From: Pseudomonas sp. BSw22131
Lineage (GTDB): Bacteria > Pseudomonadota > Gammaproteobacteria > Pseudomonadales > Pseudomonadaceae
DNA length: 64,000 bases
NCBI RefSeq assembly: GCF_026810445.1
Contig: NZ_CP113949.1
Coordinates: 1,798,001-1,862,000 of the forward strand
Direction of reading: 5' to 3'
Part shown: positions 37,221 through 45,839 of the stretch, piece by piece
How the letters are laid out: the number at the start of each line of letters is the position of its first letter
Numbering within the stretch: position 1 is the first letter of the stretch
The notes under the pieces: model-generated
Seen by the model: the letters and a program-made list of their open reading frames with translations, nothing else
Databases searched by the model: none
Told to the model about the DNA's origin: nothing
Made by a program: the position numbers and the translations under genes

Positions 37221-40200
37221 ATGGCCAGGTTGATCGGTACGGTTCGGCAGGTAATGGGCGATGCGTTCGCGGTTGAAAGCGATGGCAGCAAGCGATTGTT
37301 GATCGAAGGCGACAAGGTATATGCCGGCGAGCAGTTGCTGACCGGTGCGACCGGCGCCATCGCCGTTCATCTGGCCGGAGGTGGCGAGTTGACGCTGGGC
37401 CGCGAGAGCCGGATGCCATTGACGCCGGAAATCCTCGCCAACCACGCTACCCATATCGACACCCCGGACCCGACCGTACCCAGTCAGGGCCAACTGACGG
37501 ACGTTCAGCAGTTGCAGCAAGCCATTGCAGCCGGTGCCGACCCGGCGCAAGTCACCGACCCGACTGCGGCAGGCAACGCCAATTCCGGTGGTTCACCCGG
37601 CGCGCTGGGTGGCGGCCACAGTGCGGTGCTGCTGACGGAAGTCGGTGGTTCGGTCATCCCGGCCATCGGTTTCCCGACTGCGGGGTTTGGGAGCGTGCCG
37701 GAGTTCCCCCTCGGCCGGATCGATGGCAGCAACGATGGTTCGCCCGATAGCTCGTTGCCGCCTGTTGTGGCAGTGCCAGTTGAGCCTCCCGTTGTCGGCC
37801 CCCCGGTTGTAGAGCCTCCGGTGGTCGAACCGCCTGTGGTAGAACCCCCGGTTGTCGAACCTCCAGTGGTTGAGCCCCCTGTCGTGGAACCCCCTGTCGT
37901 GCCGCCCGTCGACAATGGCGTCACGCTGGGCGTCAGTCAGCTCACGCTCAACGAAGCCAATCTCGCCAACGGCAGCAATCCGGACAGCAGCGCGCTGACC
38001 CAGACCGGCACCGTCAAAGTCACCGCGCCAGACGGTCTGCAAACCCTCACCGTGGGCGGCATCAGCGTCATCGTCGACGGCGTGATGATGGCCAACCCGC
38101 AAAGCGTCACCTTGCCATCCGGCAGTACATTGACCATCAACAATTACAACCCGACCACGGGCGAAGTCAGTTACAGCTACACGTTGAACACGCCGGAAAC
38201 CCACAACCAGGGCGACGGCACAATCAACAACGAGCAGATCGCGGTGCATGCCGTTGACAGCGATGGCGACATCGCGGACGGCAACATCAACGTCGTGGTG
38301 CTCGACGATGTGCCCCATGCCGACGCCGATATGGCGAATGTGGCGCCGGGCGAGGAGGTCAGCACCAATATTCTCCTTAACGACACAGCGGGCGCTGACG
38401 GGGCGGGGCCTTCGGGGCTGATCATCGGGGTCAGGGCGGGTGGCGATGGCTCGCAGCCGGTGAACGGCGGGGTAAACACCGTGATCACCGGGCTGTTTGG
38501 CACACTGATCGTTGATGCCAATGGAGACGCGACGTACCACAGCGACCCCAGTCTGGTCGGCGCCAACGGTGGGCAGGACGTTTTCACCTACACCATTCGT
38601 GACGCAGACGGCGACACCAGCACCACCACGATCACCGTCAACATCGACGCGCCATGCCCTCCAATTGCCTGCAACGATCACGACGTCACCGTTCAGGAAA
38701 GCGCGCTGGACATGAACAAGGACGGCCAGGACCTGGCGCCCGGCAAGGTGATTGGCAGCAATCCCGGTTCGGCCGCAGAAACCGGCACCGGCACCGTGGC
38801 CGATTCGCTACAGGGCGGCAACGGCACGCTGACGTTCACGCTCAACAATGCGGACAACGGCACGGCGCAGGGCAATTACGGCGTGCTGCACCTCAATGCC
38901 GATGGCAGCTACACCTACACGCTCACTTCGGCACCCCAAACCACGCCAGCGGCCAACGACGGTCCGAACATCACCCACGAGACCTTCAGCTACACCGTCA
39001 CCGATGCGTTGGGGCACTCATCCACCGCGCAGATCGTGGTCAATATCGTCGACGATCAGCCGGTGGCGACGTGCATCGAACAGACCGTGACCAGCGAGCA
39101 GACCCAGACCAACCTGATGCTGATCGTCGACAACTCGGCCAGCATGAACGAAGCGTCCGGGTTCAATGGGCTGTCTCGGCTGGAGCTGGAAAAACAGTCG
39201 ATCATCGAGTTGCTGAACAAGTACGACGCGCTGGGCGATGTGCGGGTGCAACTGGTGACGTTCAACAGCCAGGCAGATCTGGTCAGCAAGGAGTGGGTGG
39301 ATGTCGCCACGGCCAAAGCCATGGTCTCGGCGATTCAGGCCGGCAACGGCACCAACTACGACGCCGCACTCGCCGCCGCGCAGCAAGCCTTTGGCGAGAA
39401 GGGCGCACTGACCGGCGCGCAGAACCTGGCGTACTTTTTCTCGGACGGCAACCCGACGGTATCGCCACAGCACTCCAACCCCGGCAGCCAACCCAACCCG
39501 GCGCTCGGCGACGGTATCGACCTCAACGAGGAACACGTCTGGACCCGGTTTCTGGACACTCATCAGATCAATGCCTATGCCATCGGCATTGGCACCGAGG
39601 CCAGCAGCACCTACCTGAACCCGGTTGCGCACAACGGCGCGACCGGTACCGACAGCAATGCTGTGCTGGTCACCGATCTGGGGCAACTGGACGCAGTACT
39701 CAGTGGCACCGTGCAAGGCGCCGTGCATGGCAGCTTGCTGGAGGGCGGAACGTTCGGCGCCGATCAGGGTTTTATCAAGTCGATCAGCGTTGACGGCACC
39801 ACCTACACCTACAATCCCAAGGCCTACAGCCATTCTGGCGGGATCATTGCCAGCGGTGACGACAACCACGGCAGTTTCGACCCGCGCAGTAACACTCTGA
39901 CGGTGACCACCGAGCACGGCGGCACGCTGGTGGTGAACATGGATTCCGGCGTCTACAGCTACACGCCCGCCAATGGCGTGCAGCAGCCACAGACCGAGAA
40001 CATTCATTACGTACTCAGCGACTACGACGGTGATCTGGCCTCGGCGCAACTGACGATTCATGTGGTCGCGCCGCCTGTGTACGACGCGCCGGTGGCTGTT
40101 GCCGATAACGTGATCACCAACATCGACTCGGCCAGCCTGGAGATCCCCGCTGTCGCGCTGCTCGCCAACGACATTGCGTCCAACGGTGGCGCGCTGGGTG

Positions 40201-41561
40201 CATCGCCCACCGTGTTCGAAACCGGCTGGACGGCCAGGAATGCCGACTTCACTGCCGCGTCGCAAAAGACCCTTCAATTCACCGGCACCCAGGACAAAGA
40301 CGCCAACCACTTGAAGAATCTTGAGCGCAGCGATTTCTTCAACACCAGCGCCACCGCAGCGTTGCTGGTCATCAGCGGCTATCTGGGGGCGGTCAATGCC
40401 TCGGCTTCCAGCGCGCAGGACCTGTACAGCGTGCACTTGAAAGCAGGGGAAACCGTCACCGCCGATCACAGCCTGACCAACAATGTGCTGGGCATGGCCT
40501 GGCAGTTCGACAATGGCGCCTTTCACGACATCGCCGACGGCGGCAGCTTTACCGCCACTGAAGACGGCGTGTACCGCTTGGTCGTGGTCAATGAGGCGCC
40601 TGCTAACACACCCGAGCACTACACGCTGAATCTGTCGATCGACACCAGCGCCGTTAACAGCACGCCGGATGTTCACAGCACTTACACCGCTACCGATGCT
40701 CATGGCGGCAGCAGCACAGCGGCGGTCAATATCAGTCATCAGGACGGGGCGGTGGTGCTGGGTACCACCGGAGATGATGTCTTGGTGGGCGCTGCCAACA
40801 GCCACTTGCATGGTGGCGATGGCAATGACGTGCTGGTGGCGGGACCGGGTAACAACGAGCTGTTTGGTGATAGCGGCAACGATATTCTGTTCAGCGGTCC
40901 GGGCAATGATCTGCTTGATGGAGACGCGGGCCATAACACCGCCGATTATTCGCTGGCGACGGCGGGTGTCACCGTCAGCACCGGCATCAACGGTGCGCAA
41001 AACACTGGCGGGGCTGGCACCGACACGCTGGTCAACATCGATAACCTGGTGGGCTCGAACTTCAATGATCGCCTGACGGGTGATGCAGGTTCCAACGTAC
41101 TCAATGGCGGGCTGGGCAATGACGTGCTCAACGGCATGGAAGGCGACGACATCCTGATCGGCGGCCCGGGTAACAACACGCTGACGGGCGGGCCGGGCAA
41201 CGACACCTTTCAATGGATGGCCGGCAATACCGGTCACGACACGATCACCGACTTCACCTTTGGTGCCGACAAACTGGATCTGTCGCAGTTGCTGCAAGGC
41301 GCGCATGAGGATCCGAACTCGCTGGAGAACTTCCTGCATTTCAGCATCAGCGGCAGCGATTCAAGTGTGGTGTCGACCATTTCGGTCAGCGCCGTTGCGG
41401 GCGGCGCAACGACCCAGACCATTGATCTGGCGGGTGTCGATCTGGCCCAGCATTACGGCGTAGCGCCGGGGGCGGGCGGGGTTGTGGTGGGAGGGCCGGA
41501 CACTGCATCCATCATCAGCGGCATGCTCGGGGATCACTCGCTGAAAGTCGATACGGTGTGA
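37221..41561 (+). CDS. RTX adhesin with retention module, VWA domain and T1SS signal (LapA/MapA-like)
   Basis: This 1446-residue protein starts MARLIGTVRQVMGDAFAVES, the retention module that holds LapA-type adhesins in their TolC channel. A TAAG motif at 115-118 (DPTAAGNA) fits the LapG cleavage site. Next are a PPVVE repeat (about 186-228), VCBS/cadherin-like domains (about 235-625), a von Willebrand A domain (about 627-830, with MLIVDNSASMN as the metal site), further beta domains, nonapeptide RTX repeats (about 1195-1330, GGDGNDVLV, GGLGNDVLNG) and a C-terminal secretion signal. Long tandem repeats, which make LapA over 5000 residues, are absent. Export by the divergent operon is inferred. 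The longer frame from 37200 lacks a ribosome site. Confidence 0.92.
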   Translation: MARLIGTVRQVMGDAFAVESDGSKRLLIEGDKVYAGEQLLTGATGAIAVHLAGGGELTLGRESRMPLTPEILANHATHIDTPDPTVPSQGQLTDVQQLQQAIAAGADPAQVTDPTAAGNANSGGSPGALGGGHSAVLLTEVGGSVIPAIGFPTAGFGSVPEFPLGRIDGSNDGSPDSSLPPVVAVPVEPPVVGPPVVEPPVVEPPVVEPPVVEPPVVEPPVVEPPVVPPVDNGVTLGVSQLTLNEANLANGSNPDSSALTQTGTVKVTAPDGLQTLTVGGISVIVDGVMMANPQSVTLPSGSTLTINNYNPTTGEVSYSYTLNTPETHNQGDGTINNEQIAVHAVDSDGDIADGNINVVVLDDVPHADADMANVAPGEEVSTNILLNDTAGADGAGPSGLIIGVRAGGDGSQPVNGGVNTVITGLFGTLIVDANGDATYHSDPSLVGANGGQDVFTYTIRDADGDTSTTTITVNIDAPCPPIACNDHDVTVQESALDMNKDGQDLAPGKVIGSNPGSAAETGTGTVADSLQGGNGTLTFTLNNADNGTAQGNYGVLHLNADGSYTYTLTSAPQTTPAANDGPNITHETFSYTVTDALGHSSTAQIVVNIVDDQPVATCIEQTVTSEQTQTNLMLIVDNSASMNEASGFNGLSRLELEKQSIIELLNKYDALGDVRVQLVTFNSQADLVSKEWVDVATAKAMVSAIQAGNGTNYDAALAAAQQAFGEKGALTGAQNLAYFFSDGNPTVSPQHSNPGSQPNPALGDGIDLNEEHVWTRFLDTHQINAYAIGIGTEASSTYLNPVAHNGATGTDSNAVLVTDLGQLDAVLSGTVQGAVHGSLLEGGTFGADQGFIKSISVDGTTYTYNPKAYSHSGGIIASGDDNHGSFDPRSNTLTVTTEHGGTLVVNMDSGVYSYTPANGVQQPQTENIHYVLSDYDGDLASAQLTIHVVAPPVYDAPVAVADNVITNIDSASLEIPAVALLANDIASNGGALGASPTVFETGWTARNADFTAASQKTLQFTGTQDKDANHLKNLERSDFFNTSATAALLVISGYLGAVNASASSAQDLYSVHLKAGETVTADHSLTNNVLGMAWQFDNGAFHDIADGGSFTATEDGVYRLVVVNEAPANTPEHYTLNLSIDTSAVNSTPDVHSTYTATDAHGGSSTAAVNISHQDGAVVLGTTGDDVLVGAANSHLHGGDGNDVLVAGPGNNELFGDSGNDILFSGPGNDLLDGDAGHNTADYSLATAGVTVSTGINGAQNTGGAGTDTLVNIDNLVGSNFNDRLTGDAGSNVLNGGLGNDVLNGMEGDDILIGGPGNNTLTGGPGNDTFQWMAGNTGHDTITDFTFGADKLDLSQLLQGAHEDPNSLENFLHFSISGSDSSVVSTISVSAVAGGATTQTIDLAGVDLAQHYGVAPGAGGVVVGGPDTASIISGMLGDHSLKVDTV
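37776..37907 (+). repeat. PPVVE-coding tandem repeat in the adhesin gene
   Basis: About eight 15-base units encode PPVVE or close variants, forming a stiff linker between the retention module and the first beta domain. The units differ at third positions, so the repeat is old or under amino-acid selection, but it may still vary in number between strains. Confidence 0.85.
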
Positions 41562-41793
41562 TGCTGCGGCTGGCGGGGTGTCAGATGCGCCGCATCGCGG
41601 CCTCGCTTTGGCTCGTCAACTCCTAAAGAGATTTTGTGGTGTTTGGGGGGGTATTGATTCTGCCCGAAGGGTCTCGGGATTTTGTGGATTCTGCCCGGTG
41701 GGCGCGGGAGTCCGGCTTGCCGACGATCTGCTGCGCAGCGGCGGTGACCCTGAGGACCCGGCTTCCTGCGCTTGCGCAACCGATGACAGCCGT
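41562..41793. repeat. Intergenic region with GATTTTGTGG / TTCTGCCCGAAGGG repeats
   Basis: Between the adhesin and the YbaN gene lie two units of GATTTTGTGG...GATTCTGCCCG (about 41627-41710). The TTGATTCTGCCCGAAGGG word is identical to part of the repeat at 15820-15839. A GCTGCGCAGCGGC word as in the 11247 repeat follows. No gene or clear terminator is seen. Confidence 0.6.
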
Positions 41794-42210
41794 TCAGCGC
41801 TGGGACATGGTCTTCTGACGCAGGATGTAAATCGTGACCAGCACTGCGCTCAGCAGCATGAATCCCCGCGCCCACGCCGAGGGCACCAGCCAGCAGGAGA
41901 AACCGATACTGATCCACATCAGCGCAATCGCGTAGACCTTGCCTTTGAGCGGTATGCCATTGCCTTCCAGGTAATCGCGAATCCACGGACCCAGTCGTTT
42001 GTTATTCACCAGCCAGTGATAAAACCGCGGCGAACTTCGCGCAAAACACGCTGCGGCCAACAGTAAAAACGGCGTCGTGGGCAGCACCGGCAGGAAAATC
42101 CCGATAACCCCCAGCCCGACGCTCAGCCAGCCCACCGCGATCAAAAAAAAGCGCACGAGTCGGTGTCGACTCGTGCGCGGTGTTGCGTTGCCTGAACTGC
42201 CCTGCGCCAT
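41794..42210 (-). CDS. YbaN family (DUF454) inner-membrane protein
   Basis: This 138-residue protein has the DUF454 signature FLIAVGWLSVGLGVIGIFLP followed by VLPTTPFLLLAAACFARSSP and WIRDYLEGNGIPLKGK. Three to four membrane segments are predicted. Function is unknown. It lies ten bases after the YecA-type gene and is probably co-transcribed with it. Confidence 0.88.
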   Translation of the reverse strand: MAQGSSGNATPRTSRHRLVRFFLIAVGWLSVGLGVIGIFLPVLPTTPFLLLAAACFARSSPRFYHWLVNNKRLGPWIRDYLEGNGIPLKGKVYAIALMWISIGFSCWLVPSAWARGFMLLSAVLVTIYILRQKTMSQR

Positions 42211-42220
42211 AGGCGCCGAC

Positions 42221-42808
42221 TCAGTGGTGGCGGGGTTTGAGAATGGCAGGCTTTTCGTCCGGCGCCTGCAGCAACAGATACAGGGCGGTCAGCGCCTCCG
42301 GGATCTGCACGATCATGTCGTCCATCAGATTGGCATCGGCGGCGATGTCGGCGAATTCAGGTTGCTCGTCGAACAGCCCCGACCCGACCATGATCGGAAG
42401 CAGCATTTCGCTGACTTCCTCTTCATCGTTTTCGAACCAGGCCGACTCACGCAGGAAGACGCCTTCCATGAAGCCGATGCACCAGCCGCGCAGTTCGGAA
42501 TCGTCCGGGTCGTCCCCCAGATCCAGATCGCACGGCAGTTCGAATTCTTCGTCCGACGCCAGCTGGCGAGCGATGTGCGCTTGCAGCTGGATCAGCGTGG
42601 CTTCGATTTCAAGGTGCTGGGATTCATCGGCGTAATGCGGTGGCTCGGCAAACAAAGCGTCGATCCACTCGCGCTCAGGTACCGATTCGGCGCAGATCGA
42701 CAGTGCGGTCATGTAGCCGTGAGCGGCCACGTAGTCCAACGCTTCGTCATGCAGCTCATCGGCGTCGAGGAACACTTGCAGGCGGGTTAGTTGCTCAGCG
42801 AAGGACAT
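42221..42808 (-). CDS. YecA/YgfB family (UPF0149) protein
   Basis: This 195-residue acidic protein begins MSFAEQLTRLQVFLDADELHDEALDYVAAHGYMTAL and has the central RGWCIGFMEGVF motif of the UPF0149 family. It lacks the C-terminal SEC-C metal motif of full YecA; the end is a histidine-rich KPRHH. No activity is established. It is divergent from recQ with 210 bases between. Confidence 0.88.
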   Translation of the reverse strand: MSFAEQLTRLQVFLDADELHDEALDYVAAHGYMTALSICAESVPEREWIDALFAEPPHYADESQHLEIEATLIQLQAHIARQLASDEEFELPCDLDLGDDPDDSELRGWCIGFMEGVFLRESAWFENDEEEVSEMLLPIMVGSGLFDEQPEFADIAADANLMDDMIVQIPEALTALYLLLQAPDEKPAILKPRHH

Positions 42809-43018
42809 TGGACGGACTACCTTGGAAATAAACGATGCTGAATTCTAGGCCCTGCGCGTCGCGGGCGCCAGCGGCGAGGCCCATGCAATCGGTATTGCGC
42901 TTAATTTCGACCGCTCGTGTCGCTGCTGTCCTATCGGTTGAAACGCTCCGGTATACTGCGCCGCTTTGAAATTGGGCGGCGGCTGTTTCGCGCCGTGGCA
43001 GCACAATCCGGGGTAACT

Positions 43019-45148
43019 ATGCTCGACCAGGCTCAGCGCGTACTTAAAGACATCTTCGGCTACGACAGTTTTCGTGGTCGTCAGGGTGCCATTATCGAGC
43101 GCGTGGCCAATGGCGGTGATGCTCTGGTGCTGATGCCCACCGGCGGCGGCAAGTCCCTGTGTTTCCAGGTGCCGGGGCTGTTGCGTGACGGCCTCGCCGT
43201 GGTGGTTTCACCGTTGATCGCCTTGATGGACGATCAGGTGGCGACCCTTGAAGAGCTCGGTGTTTCGGCCGCTGCCCTCAACTCCACACTGAGCGCCGAG
43301 CAACAGCGCGATCTCGCCAACCGGATTCAGCTGGGTGAGATCAAAATGCTCTATCTGGCGCCGGAGCGTCTTGTGCAGCCGCGCATGCTGGCGTTTCTGC
43401 AGAACCTCAAGATTGCCCTGTTCGCCATCGACGAAGCGCACTGCGTATCACAATGGGGTCATGACTTCCGCCCTGAATACCTGCAATTGGGGCAATTGGC
43501 CGAGCTGTTCCCGGACGTGCCGCGTATTGCCCTGACCGCCACCGCCGACAAGCGCACCCGTGAAGAGATCGTGCAGCGTCTGCACCTGCAAAACGCAGAA
43601 CGCTTTCTGTCGAGCTTCGACCGCCCCAACATTTTTTACCGCATCGTGCCTAAAGAGCAGCCGCGCAAACAATTGCTGGCGTTTCTGTCCGAACGGCGCA
43701 GCGATGCGGGCATCGTCTACTGCCTGTCGCGCAAGAAAGTCGATGAAATTGCCGTGTTCCTCAGCGACAACGGCTATCCGGCGCTGCCTTATCACGCAGG
43801 CTTACCCATCGAAACCCGCTCCAGCAACCAGCGTCGCTTTCTGAACGAAGAAGGCTTGATCATGGTTGCCACCATCGCGTTCGGCATGGGCATCGACAAA
43901 CCCAACGTGCGCTTCGTCGCGCACATGGACCTGCCAAAATCGCTGGAAGCGTACTACCAGGAGACGGGCCGGGCAGGGCGAGACGGGCTGCCGGCTGACG
44001 CGTGGATGGCGTACGGTCTGCAAGACGTCGTGATGCTCAAGCAGATGCTGCAAAACTCCGAAGGCGATGAGCGCCACAAACGTGTCGAACAGCACAAGCT
44101 CGACGCCATGCTCGCCCTGTGCGAAGAAACCCGCTGCCGTCGACAGACCCTTTTGGCGTATTTCGACGAAGACATGCCCAACCCGTGCGGCCATTGCGAT
44201 AACTGCGTTGACGGCGTGCAGACCTGGGACGCTACCGAGCCTGCGCGCCAAGCGCTCTCGGCGATTTACCGCACCGGCCAGCGTTATGGCGTCGGGCATC
44301 TGGTGGACGTGTTGCTGGGCAAGGAGAACGACAAGGTTCAGAGCTTCGGCCATCAGCACCTGGCGGTCTTCGGTGTCGGAAAAAACCGGAATGATAGCGA
44401 GTGGCGCTCCTTGTTCCGACAGTTGGTGGCGCGTGGCCTGGCCGATATCGATCTGGAAGGCTACGGCGGACTGCGTCTGAGCGACACGTGCAGGCCTTTG
44501 CTTCGCGGCGAAGTCACCCTTGAATTACGCCGCGACCTGAAACCGCAAACCACCGCCAAGGCATCTGGCAGCAGCCCTGCCAGCCAATTGGTGCGCGCAG
44601 AAGAGCGCGAACAGTGGGAAGCGTTACGTGCGTTGCGCCGCAAACTGGCCGAAGAGCACGGCGTGCCGCCTTACGTTATTTTTCCGGATTCCACGCTGCT
44701 TGAAATGCTGCGCAGCAAACCCGGGACGATGGCCGACATGGGTCGCGTCAGCGGGGTGGGCGCGCGCAAACTTGAGCGCTATGGCGAGGCCTTTCTGGAA
44801 GTACTGGGGGGTTCGGGGCCGGCGCTCAAAGTGGTGGCCGATGTGCGTCACGAGTTGATCAGCCTCGCTCGCGCAGGCATGACGCCGCTGCAGATCGCCG
44901 GGCAGTTGCAGTGTTCGGAGAAAAACGTCTACACCATGCTGGCCGAAGCCATTGGCAAGCAGCAATTGTCCCTTGAGCAGGCGCTGGATCTGCCGGAAGA
45001 CCTGCTTGGTGAAATTCAGGATGCGTTTCTTGACGGCGAAGGCGAGTTGCCTCCGGTGGCTGCCATCGCCGACCTGTTCGTCGGCCGCGTGCCGGAGGGC
45101 GTACTGTATTGCGTGCGCGCGGCGTTGCAGTCGGAGTTCGAGGTCTGA
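43019..45148 (+). CDS. recQ: ATP-dependent DNA helicase RecQ
   Basis: This 709-residue helicase has Walker [13 protein letters not shown], the box [20 protein letters not shown], the RecQ zinc-binding cysteines (CEETRCRRQ...CGHCDNC), a winged-helix RQC domain and an HRDC domain (about 520-600), followed by an extra C-terminal stretch of about 100 residues. It unwinds DNA 3' to 5' in repair and recombination. The start [20 protein letters not shown] is set at 43019. A TATACT box at 42952-42957 may be part of its promoter. Confidence 0.95.
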   Translation: MLDQAQRVLKDIFGYDSFRGRQGAIIERVANGGDALVLMPTGGGKSLCFQVPGLLRDGLAVVVSPLIALMDDQVATLEELGVSAAALNSTLSAEQQRDLANRIQLGEIKMLYLAPERLVQPRMLAFLQNLKIALFAIDEAHCVSQWGHDFRPEYLQLGQLAELFPDVPRIALTATADKRTREEIVQRLHLQNAERFLSSFDRPNIFYRIVPKEQPRKQLLAFLSERRSDAGIVYCLSRKKVDEIAVFLSDNGYPALPYHAGLPIETRSSNQRRFLNEEGLIMVATIAFGMGIDKPNVRFVAHMDLPKSLEAYYQETGRAGRDGLPADAWMAYGLQDVVMLKQMLQNSEGDERHKRVEQHKLDAMLALCEETRCRRQTLLAYFDEDMPNPCGHCDNCVDGVQTWDATEPARQALSAIYRTGQRYGVGHLVDVLLGKENDKVQSFGHQHLAVFGVGKNRNDSEWRSLFRQLVARGLADIDLEGYGGLRLSDTCRPLLRGEVTLELRRDLKPQTTAKASGSSPASQLVRAEEREQWEALRALRRKLAEEHGVPPYVIFPDSTLLEMLRSKPGTMADMGRVSGVGARKLERYGEAFLEVLGGSGPALKVVADVRHELISLARAGMTPLQIAGQLQCSEKNVYTMLAEAIGKQQLSLEQALDLPEDLLGEIQDAFLDGEGELPPVAAIADLFVGRVPEGVLYCVRAALQSEFEV

Positions 45149-45258
45149 GGCCGCCTGACGGTCTGCGACGAATCACCACATCCGGATACTTGCCTGATCA
45201 GAAGCGTCATGGTTAGCTGGCTATTAATTAGGAAAAGCCTTTAACCACTGAGTCGCCT

Positions 45259-45693
45259 ATGCCCCTCACTGAAGAACATCGCTTCGGCATGCAACTGGCC
45301 CACACGTCCCGTGGCTGGCGTGCCGAACTCGACCGGCGCCTGGCTGATCTCGGTTTGTCCCAGGCCCGTTGGCTGGTGTTGCTGCATCTGGCGCGCTTCA
45401 CCGAGCCGCCCACCCAGCGTGAGCTGGCGCAAAGTGTCGGTGTTGAAGGCCCCACTCTGGCCCGTTTGCTGGACAGCCTGGAAAAACAGGGCCTGGTGCG
45501 TCGTCAGGCAGTTCTTGAAGATCGCCGGGCCAAGAAGATCCTCCTCGATGACAGCGCGCGTCCGCTCATCGTAGAGATAGAAACCATCGCCACCGCCTTG
45601 CGTCACGAGCTGTTCGTGGGCGTCGATGAGGAAGAGCTTCGGGTTTGCATGCAGGTTCACGCGAAAATACTCGCGAACCTCGAAAAATCCTGA
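45259..45693 (+). CDS. MarR-family transcriptional regulator
   Basis: This 144-residue regulator has the MarR winged helix at about 35-105, with PPTQRELAQSVGVEGPTLAR and LEKQGLVRRQAVLEDRRAKK. It is of the SlyA-like group. It lies between recQ and the FimV-like gene, whose 146-base upstream region contains repeated TGCATA/ACGT words that could be an operator. Target and effector are unknown. Confidence 0.87.
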   Translation: MPLTEEHRFGMQLAHTSRGWRAELDRRLADLGLSQARWLVLLHLARFTEPPTQRELAQSVGVEGPTLARLLDSLEKQGLVRRQAVLEDRRAKKILLDDSARPLIVEIETIATALRHELFVGVDEEELRVCMQVHAKILANLEKS

Positions 45694-45839
45694 AATCAGG
45701 CGTACACAGCGCTTTAAATACGTTGTACGTGCATAAACATCCTGTTCTATTTGCATACATACGTGTTTCGATCTGGACGTGGCGTCCATTACGTCAATGA
45801 ACAGCAGGGAAGCCTGCCTCTTTTTCCATAAGGGTTCGC

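Noticed and set aside
39018..41339. 773-codon open frame on the minus strand opposite the adhesin gene
   Set aside because: It is antisense to RTX and VWA coding sequence, has no family similarity, and follows the base-composition pattern of a GC-rich shadow frame.
37221..41561. Naming the adhesin gene lapA or mapA outright
   Set aside because: Domain layout supports the family but length and lack of lapD/lapG nearby prevent choosing between the two without a genome-wide view.
42952..42957. GTATAC-containing word before recQ as a third GntR site
   Set aside because: It lacks the outer palindrome bases (GGTATACTGC) and fits better as a TATACT -10 element.
45715..45790. MarR operator between the MarR gene and the FimV-like gene
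   Set aside because: Repeated TGCATA and ACGT words are present but do not form a clear palindrome of the expected length.
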